A DNA stretch of 64,000 nucleotides from Gnetum montanum. Lineage: Eukaryota; Streptophyta; Gnetopsida; Gnetales; Gnetaceae. Made by a program: the position numbers and the translations under genes. This document shows positions 21,426 to 33,924 of this stretch, piece after piece. Numbering within the stretch: position 1 is the stretch's first letter; each line of letters starts with the position of its first letter. The stretch covers positions 296,772 through 360,771 of the forward strand of contig MNCI01005810.1 of the NCBI GenBank assembly GCA_015680685.1. The letters are read 5' to 3'. A model generated the notes under the pieces. It saw only the letters and a program-made list of their open reading frames with translations. It ran no database searches and was not told the DNA's origin.

Positions 21426-22075
21426 TATAACATTGCTTCGGGGCCTGCTAAAACAAGGCTTAAACTATGTACATGCTCATCCCAAAATTTAGGCTTTATG
21501 GTTGCCTGACTGTCAATATGCAAGGTTATTAATTGGTTAGCTATCGCTTGGCCTTTCAGAGAAGATTGACCAATATAATGCAGATCGAATTCTACCGTGA
21601 TAGCTTTCCAACGAGCTATTTTACTACTTTCATACAGATTATGCATAATAGCCCTAAGGATGTTATTTTTGCAGATTATGTTGACCTGGCTACAAAAGAG
21701 ATAGTGTCTGCATTTTTTGAGCATAAACACTAACACTAAGCAATTACGCTCTACTTCATTGTACCTCGTTTCATATGCACATAGAGCATGACTTAAGTAA
21801 TATATGGGTACTTCTGACCCATCATCTCTCTTTTGACAGAGTAATGCAGCTAAGGCTATATCTGATGTTGTGAGGTAAATGTAAAATGGTTGATCCCTTT
21901 GTGGCGGGAATACTGTTGGCAAGCGTTGAAGTTCTTGCTTCAAGCTATCAAACGCATGCTGATAATCATCTATCCATTCGAAATTAACCCCCTTTTTAAG
22001 CAAGTGCTGCATAGGGTGTAACTTATTTGTTAGTCTCGATATGAACCGCTTGATAAATTGTAACCTCCCTTGCAA
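21426..22075 (-). pseudogene. First RNase H / RT connection of element B
   Basis: From 22075 (minus): LQFIKRFISRLTNKL (RT thumb), then DDGSEVPIYYLSHALCAY, VFMLKKCRHYLF and SSKIARWKAI. Open for about 246 codons, so this is one of the better-preserved stretches. It follows RT and precedes the second RNase H. Confidence 0.82.
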
Positions 22076-22765
22076 ACCGTGTAATTACTTGAGATTTGTA
22101 GGGGGTGTCAATTCAACAATGGCTTTGACTTTGTCAGGGTCTACTCGTATACTAATTTCCAATACCACAAACCCCAGTATGTATTCAGTTTTGACCCCGA
22201 ATACGCACTTCTTTGGGTTGAGCCGGAGGTCGTATTTAGAGCATCTTTTAAGGACTAACTCCAGATCATTTGAATGATCTTCTGACCTTATAAACTTAAC
22301 AACTATGTCATCAACATAATCATTTAGTCTCCCTAGGAGGTAATTGCTAAAGATATATGTCATAGCTCATTGATACATAGCTCTAGCATTTTTCAAACTG
22401 AAAGGCATCATGGTGTAACAAAAGGTCCCCCAGGGTGTCATAAAGGTAGTTGCTAATTGGTGTTCTAGGTTGATGCGTATTTGATTGTAGCCTGAGAAGC
22501 CATCCATGAAGGATAAAAGCGCATGCCCAGCGGTTGTATCCACTAGTTAGTCGATACTCAGTAATGGGAAATCATCCTTGATTGTAGCTTTGTTCAGGTC
22601 TCGGAAGTCTATGTAGATGCGTATCCCTCCGGTCTTTTTAGGAACAACTACAATGTTAGATACCCAGTCTGAGTAATCGACTGCGTGAATAAAACCAGCC
22701 TGGTACAGTTTGGTGATCTCATCATGCACTGCTAGTGTGACTTCTGGCTTTATTTTTCGTGCTTT
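22076..22765 (-). pseudogene. Reverse transcriptase of element B (YVDD intact, stops)
   Basis: RT strings IYIDFRDLNKATIKDDFP, FMDGFSGYNQIRI, FMTPWGTFCYTMMPF and DYVDDIVVKF give the fingers, the first catalytic Asp, palm and YxDD box, all with the catalytic residues present. At least two stops break the frame: one after SID (a likely CAA to TAA) near 22552 and one in YQ.AMTYIF (a likely CGA to TGA) near 22367. The RT is otherwise close to A. Confidence 0.9.
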
Positions 22766-23188
22766 CTATCTAACTTCTTTGATATGGGGGTCTAGAATTA
22801 TGTTGTGCTGTATTAATCTTGGGTCTAGTCTCGGCATATCTTCGTATGACCATGCAAACACTGTGATGTTGTTTTCGAGGACCTGCTTTATGTTATCATG
22901 TACCTTTTTCTCTAGTAAAGAACTAACCTTAAGAGTTTTAGTTTCACCCTTATGTGTAATCATAGAGACCTCATTAAGGGGGTCCTCGGTTACATCTCCA
23001 GCTTCCAGATCTAGCGTGCGCGTCGATTGTTCTGGCCAGTCTCGAGATGTTTCCAATGTGGCTATGGTTGCGTTATTGAAGGCAAGGTTAGTTCCTACTA
23101 GTGTGGGATCAAGTTGTTTAATGATTTCCCCTTGGGGGCCTGTTAAAACTAGGAGTGCAGGTAAAGTTTCATCCATTTGGCAATTGTC
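22766..23188 (-). pseudogene. Pol N-terminal segment of element B, after a sense-strand splice acceptor
   Basis: Frame MDETLPALLVLTGPQGEII ... FAWSYEDMPRLDPRLIQH, homologous to 7331-7781. Immediately upstream on the minus strand is TTTTGTAG|GACAATTGCC, a good acceptor (AG at 23190-23189). Exon sequence from 23188 reads in frame into MDETL. Joined to the donor at 28287 it would continue the protease frame. Confidence 0.8.
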
Positions 23189-23659
23189 CTACAAAATTGT
23201 CAAATATGAAAGTAATTAGAAAAATGCTAAGTTGGATGCGATAAACATTTAGCGTATAGTGCTTGGTTTAGTCTAGAAAGAAAAAGGATGCGATGTGACG
23301 TTGCTGAGCGTAGGAAGCTAACTGAATTTTGAACATTGTGAACAGCCTGTAATTAATGCGACCTGATTACGAGGAGATTAGATGCAATAGTTTAAGGTCA
23401 TTTCAGACCGTAATGCATGCGATATCTGTCATAATTAATGCCTTGATTTTCGAGTTCCAGCTCATACTAACATCAGTATTTGGGCAAGTCTCGCTTAAAT
23501 CGGGAGTCAATTCAGTTAATTTTGAAAATAAGTAGGCAGTTCTTATCGAAGATAGGCTGTTGGCTATCGCAAATTTGAATTCTCAGCTATCACAGAGAGA
23601 AGGAGAAAGAGCAAAAGACTTGCAGCACATTATTTGTGAAGGTATTCAGGACTACAACA

Positions 23660-26600
23660 ATGGCGCCGAAAGTTAGAGGAAAGAACACCAAGTTGGCTAA
23701 AATCAACGAAGTACAAGGGAGCCTGTAGCGTGCTTCGCAAGCCTTGGTCGAAGTAAGAGATGTCACTCCCATAAATTGGTAGGCCATCCCTTACTTACTC
23801 GCATTACTTCCTGTGATACGCTCTTTTTTTTGTTTATTCTTTTTGCATCCTCTGCGTAAACTAGAATTTTATGCTGTAGACCTCGTATTGAAACGAGGGT
23901 TTAGGCAACAGTATTGCGTCTATCGTTGTTTTCTGAGACGGACCTTGTACTATTACAAGGGTTTCGGTGATTTCAGCTGTATGGCTAGAGTGTAATTTTG
24001 TCAATTTTTCTATAGTTTAAGCATGCAATTGGAATCTAGATGGTAATGTGTTTATTTTTTGTACAGTATCATGGTGAAACCTGTCCTAATCATTTTGGAT
24101 ATAGTCGGGGTTTTATGTTGTATAAACCCTATTGTACCCAATGTTCCTCCCCCTCAAACTCGGTTGCAGGGGAAAGCTACATGGTTTTAAAAGGGTGCGT
24201 TGGAGTTTTTGCAGTTTTTGCTGCGTAACTTTAGTATTATTGTGTGGTCGCATCTGTCGGGCGATGTGGCAAGTGCTATTTTGGAACATCTGTTAGTGGG
24301 TTCTACGCAGGGCATCCTGGCTTTCTTGAAAGATGGGGCTATTGATACTGGATGTCCCCAAGACCACAAACTTAGTGCCAGAGGGTTGAGGTGCTTAAGT
24401 TGGATCTGGGCGATTCCCAGATTTAGCTGCTATTATGTTTACAATACTTTGTTCGTGGCTCGTCATGTTTTGACCTACTTTGAAAATCCTCCAGGCACAG
24501 TGTATTATTCAAGCGGGTAAGTTGTTTTACTGGCGGTATTGTCAATATGTTTCTAATGTCTGAATCTACAAAGCGTAGAATAGTAATGTGTTATATGATA
24601 CAAGTTTTTCATCAACGCAAATGGGTTAGTAGGTAATGGTGATACATTGTCTTGGATCGAAACGGTAATAAAGGAGTTCACGTCCACCAGCAACGTATGT
24701 GCTGGTGTAATGGGGAAAATGGCTTTCGACATTCATGAGTATCCCACCTATTATTCTGATTCCTTCAAAAATTATCAGAATCTTGGGTGGTTACATGAAG
24801 AATGGACTTTGAACCCACCCCTTACCCTCACAGACGTGCAGAAGAAGCTCTCTCCATTTCTTTTGCCATTTGGACCTGGCAAGGTCTCGCTGCTGCTATT
24901 AGTTACAGGGTATTATATTTTTTTTGTTTTTGAAATGTTGCATAACAGTGTTTTCGCTATGTTGATATGTGCCATGCATTACCAGTCAGGGAATCCCGAG
25001 AGATTACAATCACTATTTTCGGCCACGAGGCGAACACCCTCCTTTTTCGCTATGGTGACATAAAGGAGGCACAACGCTGGCTTGGCCACGCAGCGGCCCC
25101 AGTTGCGTTGGTCACCAAGCTATGAGAAGCAAGGTTGATGCATTTATTTCTGGTCATAACCCTTGATGTCCCTGCAAGCGAAATGTTGACCCTAGTTAAC
25201 TCCTTCAGCGAGGGAGCTGAACATTTTTGCACGTGTGTGCGTCACATGCGTGTAAATTTTGATATCGATGCTCAGCTGTTCACTGACCTCTTCGGGGTCT
25301 CCTCTGATGGTCTTCCCATAGAGGAAAAATAAAGGAGAAGGGTCAAATGTTAGGAAGAGCTGGAGGAGTGGTTGGGGACGAAGAAGGAGGCCAAGGGGAT
25401 CCCTTATGAAAAGATTTAATTAGAGGTCACCAAGACTATTTATCCCCTCTTTCGAGCCTGAGCCTTCCCCAAAACACTCTCACAGGGGAGGTTCTTTACT
25501 ATAGAACAGGCCCGTATTATCCAACAGGTGATGGGGGAGGGGACCCAATTTGATTGGGCAAGCTATTTTGCTAAGGGGTTACACACTGAAATGATGAGGC
25601 TCTGCCAAAAGCTTGAGTCGCGCTTCAATGTGCACTTCGCCTTCTTCATAGCTTGCCTCCGGCGTTTTGCCGAATTTTTGGTTGTCCAGAGGAATGGGAT
25701 CTGGGTCCTAAAATACTGAGACCAATTATCCAAACCTTGGATTTCTCATATCTTTGGCACTACCTGGGCATAGGATCCTCCGGAGGGAATTGAGGAGTCG
25801 CTGTCTGTAACGACTAGGGATTTGATGGCACCTCGAATGTAGGGCCTTGATAACGTAGCTGGGGTGCTTTCCACTTACACTGGTGATGCATCACAGGGAT
25901 AGCACCTGGCTGCAGAGATAGTAGATGTCTCGGTTCAACTTAAAAGACCTCGCTTAACCGAGGCCCCTGTGGAACCAGCAGGTGGCATAGACAAAACTAT
26001 GCAAGTCAGAGTTCAGCAGAGTAAACCTCCGCCTGGTAAGTGTAAAAACATAGTGAAAGTTATGGCAATTATTGTATTACGTAGCTTCATTCAAGGTATT
26101 CTGAATCATTTAAATGTGTTACATGGCATGGACAGGGAGACCTACGGAACGGTTGACCCCTGAAACAGGGGCAGTGGTATTACGGCGTGGGGAAGGGGCC
26201 CCAGTTTTGGAAGAGGAGGCCCCGGCTATTAGAATAAGTGACGCATAGACCCTTGTGCGTGAGGAGAGAGAGGAGGGGGAAAACGTTGACACACTCCCCA
26301 CTGCAACAGGCAGAGGTTAGTGTATTAGAATTTTTTAGGAATTCTATTAACAATTAGAGATTTTGACTTAGTTTACGCTACAGATGAACAAGGCGCATCC
26401 CCGTCCACCATTATCAGCAGAGTGTGGGGGGAATTCCCTGATAAGTTTGCCTTCATGGAAGGCATTGTTAGTGACATGATCGAGCACCTCGAGCACGTGG
26501 ATCCTGGTGCTGGTATGTTATTGCTATTGTATGCTTATTTTATTATAAGGTTATAATGTTTATTTACATTTGATAATATTTTGTTATTAGGAGCTTGCCT

Positions 26601-27720
26601 TCGATGGGACCCTACGAAGCCCATTGACCTAGACACAGTCGAGCCTTCATCGGATGGCGCAGTCGTGCCACACAACATTTTTGAAGAAATGCGTAAATGT
26701 GCATTACGCTTGACACGCTCCTTGTGGGAGAGTCAAAACGTCAATGAAGACCTCTGGAAGAAGCTGCAAAGGTCAGAGAAAGAAAGGATGTCTCTGACCA
26801 AAGAGGTCGGAGACTTAAAATCTCGATGTGAATTCCTGCAGGCATGAGGAACTGGTGAAGAGGACTGGCGGATGGCTGTTATCGACTACGCTCGCTACTG
26901 GACCGCAGTCAGAAATAGTGTTCAAACCAGTTGGGAATTGGTGGAGCAAAGGATGCAAATAGAACTCTTGGCCCAGAAGAACCAGGACTGGAAGGACTTT
27001 TGTGCAAGCGTCCAAGAGTGGGGGTAGAAAGAAAAAGATCATAAGCATTTTTTTAAGCGAGAAAGTCTCACTTATCGTCAGCACTATCGAGATTCTACCG
27101 TTGAAGCTCAATCTTTGCAGGTTTTCCTCGACGTCATTGGTGCATCTAAGGCCTTTGAGAAGTTCCAGGAGTAGGTGACGGTAAGCGCGTCCCCAGAAAG
27201 GGAAATTACTCTTCCCGGGGAAGAGACTACTGTACCTACTTTCTTCCCTGAACCACCCCGATGGACTAGCATGGAGAAGGGAAAAGTGAAGGCTGGAACT
27301 ATTCTTGGGGATGGAGTATGGTCAGAGTTAACTAAAGACGAAATCATGCAATGCCTGTGGGTCGGTTTAGACCAACTCCCCTTTGCTGCGGATGCAGGAC
27401 CATCGTGAGTAAGTTTGAATTTTATTGAATTTAAATTTTCTAATTTGTTTTATCATGGTTTTTTTGCTTATGTATATTGTATGTAGGTACAAGGGGTGGA
27501 TGAAGGAGGTGAACAGGATGAGGAGCGTGTTCAGGAAGAAGAGTGTAATGAAGTAGACCGCCATCTTGGGGAGCCCTTGTTAGTGCAAGAACCCCATGAA
27601 GATGACATTCCTCACGAAGGAATACTCTCCAAAAAGGATGGCCCACTCGAGGATGATTTTTTAAGGTTAGAGGTAGACTTAAGGGATACTGGTGATACTG
27701 GTACTAGGGGGGATGCGTAA
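23660..27720 (+). pseudogene. Eight-exon antisense gene, element B copy
   Basis: Homologous to 8530-13045. Approximate exons: 23660-23778, 24067-24516 (450 nt, same length as in A), about 24615-24881, 24990-26035 (1046 nt versus 1047), 26136-26315, 26384-26512, 26591-27404 and 27487-27720. Shared strings include GALEFLQFLLRNF (A: GACEFLAFMLDRF), WLHEEW (A: WLHEDW), LTDLFGV-type next to FLNLFGL, ARYW, and a KGK...DEIMQCLW end matching KGK...EEILRQLEF. Exon 5 and exon 8 are acidic. Exon 3 borders and the exon 7/8 phase are uncertain. There are many stops and a few frameshifts. Protein similarity is low but collinear, so the gene predates the split of the A and B families. Confidence 0.75.
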
Positions 27721-27904
27721 TTGTGATTTACGCATAATTTTATTGATGAAATATGAACAATGGTAATATGAATGTTGGTGAGATTATTCATGAGATTTTC
27801 TTTATAGTTTCTTACTACGTTTTAATTTTATGTCTTTATTTATACAAAGTGTAAATAGATTTGTTAAAGACTTTGGATAGGTCGCGTTATTACAACTGTA
27901 GAAT

Positions 27905-28052
27905 GGAGTAGCTAGTTTAAGGCCATGGCTGGCCATCATATAGCATTTGCGTAAGATATAAATGAATGAACTTGCTAGTTTTAGGCCATTGCGGGCCATC
28001 GCTAGTTTTAGGCCGTTGCGGGCAATCGCTAGTTTTAGGCCATTGCGGGCCA
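27905..28052 (-). repeat. Hairpin-unit array, GGCC type (right flank of antisense gene, B)
   Basis: Four units: GGCC-ATGGCT-GGCC near 27918, then three of AGTTTTAGGCC-RTTGCG-GGCM. It occupies the same place as 13430-13515 and 39670-39760 in the A copies. The rest of 27721-28287 is AT-rich with scattered AGCGTAAAT words and no gene. Confidence 0.78.
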
Positions 28053-28287
28053 TATGTGTACATCTGGGAGTGTAATTGATAAAAATGTACATATCTGTGT
28101 AATTGTGCTAGTATGACTAGTAGAATTCAAGAAGCGTAAATAGCATAAAATGAGGAATGTAAATAGCGTAATGGACAGAATATGTATGTATATTAAAGAA
28201 AACTGAAAATCAAATTTGATAAGCGTAAATGAAAAACTGGTAAAAATGCAACGATGTGCATAAATACCACTCAGATCAATCGCTAAC

Positions 28288-28880
28288 CTGCAATTGTTTC
28301 TTAATGGCTTTTACGTTCAGTGGTGCGTAAGGGCGACGAGGTTTATGGCCTGACTCTCCCTGAAATGGTAAGTCTACCTAGGCTAGGCTATCATCATTTG
28401 TTTCGACTTGTTTGGGGGTCTGGACATGGGTTTGACTTTTGGGCATCTCGATCTCCGAACCCCATTCCTCCTCGACGTTATTGACAGTCCTAGGAGTTAT
28501 TTCATCACTGTGTATTACTACCTCTCCCCCTACGTAAGGTAGGTGTATCTCTTGATGTATTGGTGATGAAACTGCCCTCAGTTGGGCTAGCCAGGACCTC
28601 CCTAGAATCAGATTAAAGCCGGGCATCTCCTCGACAACGAGAAATATGGCATCTATTGGGAATTGATCTCTTGCCACAAATTCGATATGCACTGTCCCCT
28701 TGACTTACACTAGTGCCCCGTTGAACGATTTTAGGCACGATGTCATTGTAGGACTGATCTGGTCGACTAGGCCCAACTTATCCACTATAGGATAAGGGAT
28801 GACATTCGCAGTCGCGCCATCATCAACGTGCACCCTCCAGATCCGATATTGACCAACCCGGATGGTGATAAACATGGGCT
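28288..28880 (-). pseudogene. Aspartic protease of element B
   Basis: Start-like Met at 28875 (minus). The active-site loop reads VDDGATANVIPYPIV, followed by SCLKSFNGALV, a stop, then VKGTVHIEFVARDQF and MPGFNLILGRSWLAQL. The acidic tail ends in DDSLA and a stop, with readable sequence continuing to AIKKQLQ at 28288, where the candidate donor lies. Confidence 0.82.
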
Positions 28881-29760
28881 CTGTCGTTACTCAACCTTTC
28901 TCTGGATCATCTTTGATGGATTTATCGTGAAAGGTCAAAGGGGTTGATTTAGGTTGTTTAGCGGCGGGAGGAAGCATGACAACATGTATCGCTTCCTCTT
29001 CTGCTAGTAAGCCTTCATCCACTGGTATGGATGTCAGCATATGGACCATAGCCTCACGGTGCTTTTGAGATGTCATAAGTAGATCATAGAGGCTCAGCAT
29101 TGTATTCTTCTTTTTCAGAGCCTGCTTGACCTGCTTAAATGCGTCGAGGAGGTCCCATTCTTGGTTGGGTTACTTATCTCCTATGTCTTCTTCCATTCGC
29201 CCTAAGAGATGAATCTCCTGAGCCGGAATGGCGTCAGCCGGAGGATTTTTTTTCTTTCTGTCGAGGGGAGGTGGCTGTGTTTCTATACCCTTGTCTTGCC
29301 CATAAGTTGCAGGTGCAGGGACAGAGGCCAGGGGCCTGGGCTTAGCAAAGCCTAGTGTAAAGTGGTTTTTAGTAGCATTAACTGACGCATATCCTTCCTT
29401 TTTTTTATTTTGTGGTGGTTGGTGGTTTTGGTTAGAAGCTTGCCCCTGCGTAAAAGGGGTAGCCGGTGGTCTTGGTACCCTAAGGATAAAAGGCACCTTA
29501 GGAGTGGGTGCGGACGTGGCCGCGGCTTTATCGTTAACATGCGATTGGGTTATGGCTGGAGAGGGTGCCCGAATAACAAAGGGCGGCCTTGAGGCGCTGG
29601 TAACCGTCGGTGAAGAGCTTGCCCCCTAGGGTGAAGTGGTAGGTACGCGTAAAACAAAGGGTTGGTTAGGCGGTTCCTTTCCTTCACTGTCCGTACTTAC
29701 CACGTTGATTGTGTACGGTGCATTATTTGCATTCAACGGGTCTTTGTACACATGCAACGC
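28881..29760 (-). pseudogene. Gag-protease linker of element B
   Basis: Includes the conserved helical segment MLSLYDLLMTSQKHREAMV (29100 downward) and, further upstream in the gene, a Pro-rich part with at least three P-F-(V/I)-(I/L)-R-(V/A)-P repeats (PFVIRAP, PFILRVP, RFVLRVP). It aligns in order with the A and D linkers. Several frame breaks are present. Confidence 0.65.
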
Positions 29761-32064
29761 CTAGTTTTCGGGACGTGTTGGACTACTGCCATCTAGTTTT
29801 AGAGAATCATCGTCAATCATGCGTTGAATGTCATCCTTCAACGCCCAGTAGTAATCGATATCATGACCACACAACTGGTGGTAGTCACAAAAGAGGTCCA
29901 GTCTAAAAGATTTCGGAACTAGTGGTTCGTTGGGTAGGGCTAAAGAAGGATTCTTCAGCAATTCACAATGATGCTTGTGACGCTGGAGAGCTTCTTCAGA
30001 TACCTTTTTATTCTGAATGTATCCTACCCCTAATAATTGTTTCAACAGTTCTGAATGTTTTATTGGTAGGGCTGTATATTTTGAGCGATCTTTATGCTCG
30101 AAGTTTGGCCTTGGCTGGGGGGGCTTTTCAGGGGTGGGTGTGTCCTGACTGGTGTTGCTTGCACTAGTCGCAGTCTTGATAGGCGCTATGGGTGCATTCT
30201 TATTATTCTTGTTTTCAGTGCCCTCAGCCAGCATAGCTACTATCGTTGTTGTTGCTTTACCCTTGTCTTTACCCTTATTATTGGCATTCTTATAGGCCAT
30301 GTACATTGGGTCTTTGCTAGCCTCAGTAGCATCCTGGATGCTGTTAGTTTGGGCAAAATCTTGACTCAAGGAGTTAGAGGCAAGGTAATACAGTTTAGAT
30401 TTGATGAAGTCATTAACCGCTCTGAAAATAGCCAGCAGATGGGCTTCCGCGATAGGCTCACGGATTTCATTCAAAGTAGCACTCCATCGCTGTATAAACC
30501 TCTGGACCGGTTCAAGTGGATCCTGCTTCACTCCCATAAGTTGATCTAGTGTGACTTCTAGCTTTAAATTGTACTTAAAGCGAGTCAAAAATTATGTTAG
30601 GAGTTCTTCCAGGGTTGAGATGGAAGAGCGAGGAAGCGCTCGATACCAGTCTAAAGCATTTCCTGCCAGAGACATCACAAAGACACAGATAATTGTATGA
30701 GGCCATTGCTACAATAACAAGGATTCAGACTTGAAGGTAACAAGGTGAGCGTTAGGATCTCATTCCCCATTATATTTAGTAAAATGGGGCAATGACATCC
30801 CTGGAGGAAATGACAGCATAGGAACCACTGGGTTGATAGGATCATCTTGGTAGAAATCCATGATTTGTATCATATCAGAGCCAACAGCTTTAAGGCACTT
30901 AACTTCCTTAGTGAGGGTTTGAATAAGAAAAAAGGCTCGATCCAGACCTGGTGATGAAGAAGTCTACACAAGAGGAGCAGGGGGTTGGACTGAAAGGGCA
31001 GTGCCAGGCAATGGGAATGAAGCGATGGCTTGGCTGACAGGTGGTGCAATAGGGACTGTCCCCGTGGATGGAGCTGCCTGTGGAAGCCACCATCCACCAG
31101 GTTAAGCAGAGAAATTGGCTGTCGCCGGGTGTGTAGGATGGAGATTGTAAGGGTATTACGGGTTTATTTGTGGGACATGCATGGTAGGTGCAGCTAAAGG
31201 ATGTGCACCGTATAACGCAGATTGATTATGTAAGATGGACTGGATCCACTGACCAGCCGTGGGTTGTTGAATGGATTGCTGCGATTGAACAGTGGTCGCG
31301 ATCTGTTGCCTTGCAACGGGTTGCACCGGATTTTGCACCGGGCGGATTATAGGTGTGGTATGAGATTGCACGTGGGGAATAAAATGAGGTGTGGTAGATG
31401 CAGGTACCACCAATGGAATACTGATTACACGTGGCGATGAGACTGCCCCCATGTTATTTTGAGATGGTATTTGCACTTGCAAGACTGATGATTGCATAGT
31501 GGCCTGCGGGATGACAGGAATGTGGGTTTGGGCGGTTGTGACTGAGTTGAGAGGGGCAGCTTCTCCGGTGAGAGGAAACAGGGGATTTATGTATGTGTGG
31601 GGGCTGAGGGTATGGTATGAATCCACATGTTCATATTGGGCTGCGAATTCATCTTCCTCTTCCTCCCCATTTTGAGGTTCTAGAATGGATCGTGTAGCTT
31701 GACTCCTAGCCATAACCAGTTGAGTCAGGAGTTCATGATAATGTTCGGTCAGAGGGATAATGTCATACGTGGTAGGAGTAAAATCTTGGCCCCCACTGTG
31801 GACCAGCTCAAAATTTCGTTTTGCCTCAATCTCAGCTCGACTAATAGCAAGCTTTGCCTGGATCTTGACGGAAATGAAATTATATTCTTCAGGAGTCACG
31901 ACGGTGAATACATGATCTTTGCCCTGTAATCTCAATGAGCGGCATGATGGTCCCTGAGGTCCTATTACGCTAGAAGCTGGTCTGGTGGTGGTGATGGGAT
32001 TTATGGATGTGGCACCCAAGTCAGTGATGATCATGGTGGCAGTGGTTGCATATGAGGAATCCAT
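29761..32064 (-). pseudogene. gag of element B
   Basis: The N-terminal frame starts at Met 32064 and is open for 302 codons (SCRSLRLQGKDHVF, EEYNFISVKIQAKLA, then a Gln/Pro-rich region). A damaged middle (about 30590-31150) precedes the capsid core frame at 30588-29761, with MTRFKYNLKLEVTLDQLMG and VQRFIQRWSATLNEIRE, the retrotransposon-gag signature. A zinc-knuckle-like FCDYHQLCGHDIDYYWAL has its last Cys replaced by Tyr. Order and motifs match A and D. Confidence 0.85.
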
Positions 32065-32318
32065 TTCTCAGATAGGTTAATGACAAGAAATGATAGGATC
32101 TAAAAGGCGACAGCCAAACAGAACTATGATTTGGGCTTTTTACCCTGTAGGATTCCAAAGGAATCATTGCTGTGACCAATCTACACTAGATGATTTTTTG
32201 TAAACTTCCCTAGAGGTATTATGTTTACGGTTTTATGAGCGTGGGTATAGATCGCTTACAGGGCTACTCGTAAAATACGGATCAAAGCTTTAATGCCCTC
32301 CTTCTAGCGCCAGAAAAC
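32065..32318 (-). other. Leader of element B
   Basis: A 250-bp untranslated leader between the PBS and the gag start; no repeats are obvious. It includes the PBS at 32295-32312. Confidence 0.7.
32295..32312 (-). other. Primer-binding site of element B
   Basis: The minus strand reads TGGCGCTAGAAGGAGGGC, six bases from the LTR end (...TTACA). Its complement ends in CCA as a tRNA 3' end must. The tRNA identity is not assigned. A and D have close variants. Confidence 0.78.
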
Positions 32319-33924
32319 TGTAACAACGGACAATGTCAATCGCTGGAAACTACCAAACAAAAATCCGTGTACACAGTCTTAACCACGGATCCATGCGAGG
32401 GACGTGCTGGAGAAAACGAATCCGTGGTGCCTTGAACGATCTTGTCAATCAGGCAGGGACTTACTCAATCAGTAAATTGATGAATATTGTGATAATATGT
32501 GTATTATATGGATATTCCACAAAACAATTTGATTCGATAAATCGTATAAGGAGTAGAAAACGATGTAAATGAATTAAAATAATGACAACATCAACATGAC
32601 AAGGAGGATCAGATTTAAGACGAATGCGCAATTCCAAGATCTATGTTTTGACCCGAAGACTGAGTATATTGTATACAAAGTTCCAATGGCAGACTCCATT
32701 TATCTTGTGTGAAGCATACACAAAATCACAAGAAAACTATTCAACAAGGAGTACAGAATCAAGCCCGGTCTACCTCATAAGCCAAAGATGGGATGCAAGG
32801 ATGGTCAAGTCTGGATATCTATTGATCAACTATTTTTGATCAATAGATCTTGTCAACTGCACCAGATAATCTCTCGATCTCTGATCTTCTCCCTCTGCCT
32901 TGGGTAGCCTCTGCTCAAAACTGCCAATGATCGCCAATGGAGAGAACTGTATTTTCGCTAAAGGATTGATCGCTCCTGCTGCCAATGCTCAAGCAAATGT
33001 CTTCCGTCTCTGCTCAAAAGGTGATAGTTGCCAAAAAAAAGCCCAAGATGATCCTCCCCTCCGAATCCGCCAACTGGAGTATTTATAGGTTCAGTAGTAC
33101 GTGGAGAAGGCACGATCCTGATGACACATGTCTCAACCTTCAAAATACCGTTGACTTGGCAAACTTTATGTTGAAACTGGTCATGTTGCATCACATCTTT
33201 TAGAAAAGGGGGAAAAGTACAATGTCAACCACTTTCGCTGAAGCCGCTTCATGATTACGCATAATATGCTCATCAGCGTATCGTGCGTGTGGATAGCAGG
33301 TGCGTATCTGGTACTTCTTTAGCCAGCTTTAGGCTGTATTACACTTGTTTACGCTGTGTAGCATGGCAGAGCGTAATAGAGTGTAGAAGTAGTTAACTCA
33401 AGCTATTTTATGCTCATTTACGCCGCAAAGCGTAATGGAGCGTAAAAATGGTCACCTTTACAATAAATTACGCTTGTCTACACTGCGTAGCGTAATGAGC
33501 ATAAAACAACCAATCTGCAAAAAAAGAAGAAATCAATCTGCCGTGCTTCCTTTGACTATGACTTTGCTTTTCTTGAAGCTCATTACGCTGCTCTGCGTAA
33601 CGGAGCATAAACTCAGCCCTGAACAAAAGACTTAGCAGAATATGCGATAAGTCTTAAACTTTAAACTTCGTCAAAATTGCCGAAGTAAGTTACTTTCTGA
33701 TATCAGGCTATGTTAAGCAGAGTTACGCTTAGTGACACTAAGCAATGTTGTGTAATGTAGCGTAAAGAGAGAAAACAAAGTAAGGTTGAAATTTGCAAGA
33801 AACTTGGAGACTTGATGTTGCGCGCCTCTTTGCGTTGTTCTATTTTCTGGATTTCTGTCGCGAAATTTTCGCCCGAATCGTGAATCTTCACCTTAGGCCG
33901 ATTCGCAATTTCCACGGTGTTTGA
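32319..33924 (-). repeat. Element B 5' LTR (1606 bp)
   Basis: Starts TGTAACAACG next to the PBS side and ends GTTTGA, where its sister LTR has GTGTCA. The TATA box is at 33079-33090. The terminal CA has mutated to GA in this copy. PPT-like sequence follows directly, so B-internal sequence continues beyond this LTR. Confidence 0.88.

Larger units (their letters stand above)
23189..28287 (-). other. Candidate sense-strand intron between protease and RT (element B)
   Basis: Donor CAG|GTTAGC (minus; GT at 28287-28286) follows the C-terminal protease-tail codons AIKKQLQ. The acceptor is TTTTGTAG|GAC (minus; AG at 23190-23189). Removal joins CAG to GAC in the same frame. The interval contains the entire antisense gene (23660-27720), one hairpin unit at the left (GGTC-ATTTCA-GACC near 23395) and four at the right (27905-28052). 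Ogre-type Tat elements are known to splice an intron between protease and RT, so the position is a precedent. The splicing here is inferred. Confidence 0.6.
16490..33924 (-). mobile_element. Element B: complete-length Tat-type retrotransposon with antisense gene
   Basis: Minus-strand element with LTRs 16490-18094 and 32319-33924, PPT at 18095 and PBS at 32295-32312. The sense order is gag (32064 down to 29761), linker, protease (28875-28380), candidate intron 28287-23189 holding the antisense gene, RT, RNase H, second RNase H and integrase (to about 19905), hairpin array, then 3' UTR. It interrupts the gag of A-left. In the first 150 bp of the two LTRs I count 21 differences, 19 of them transitions, so it is old. 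No target duplication is found because the right flank is not the expected continuation of A. Confidence 0.88.
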
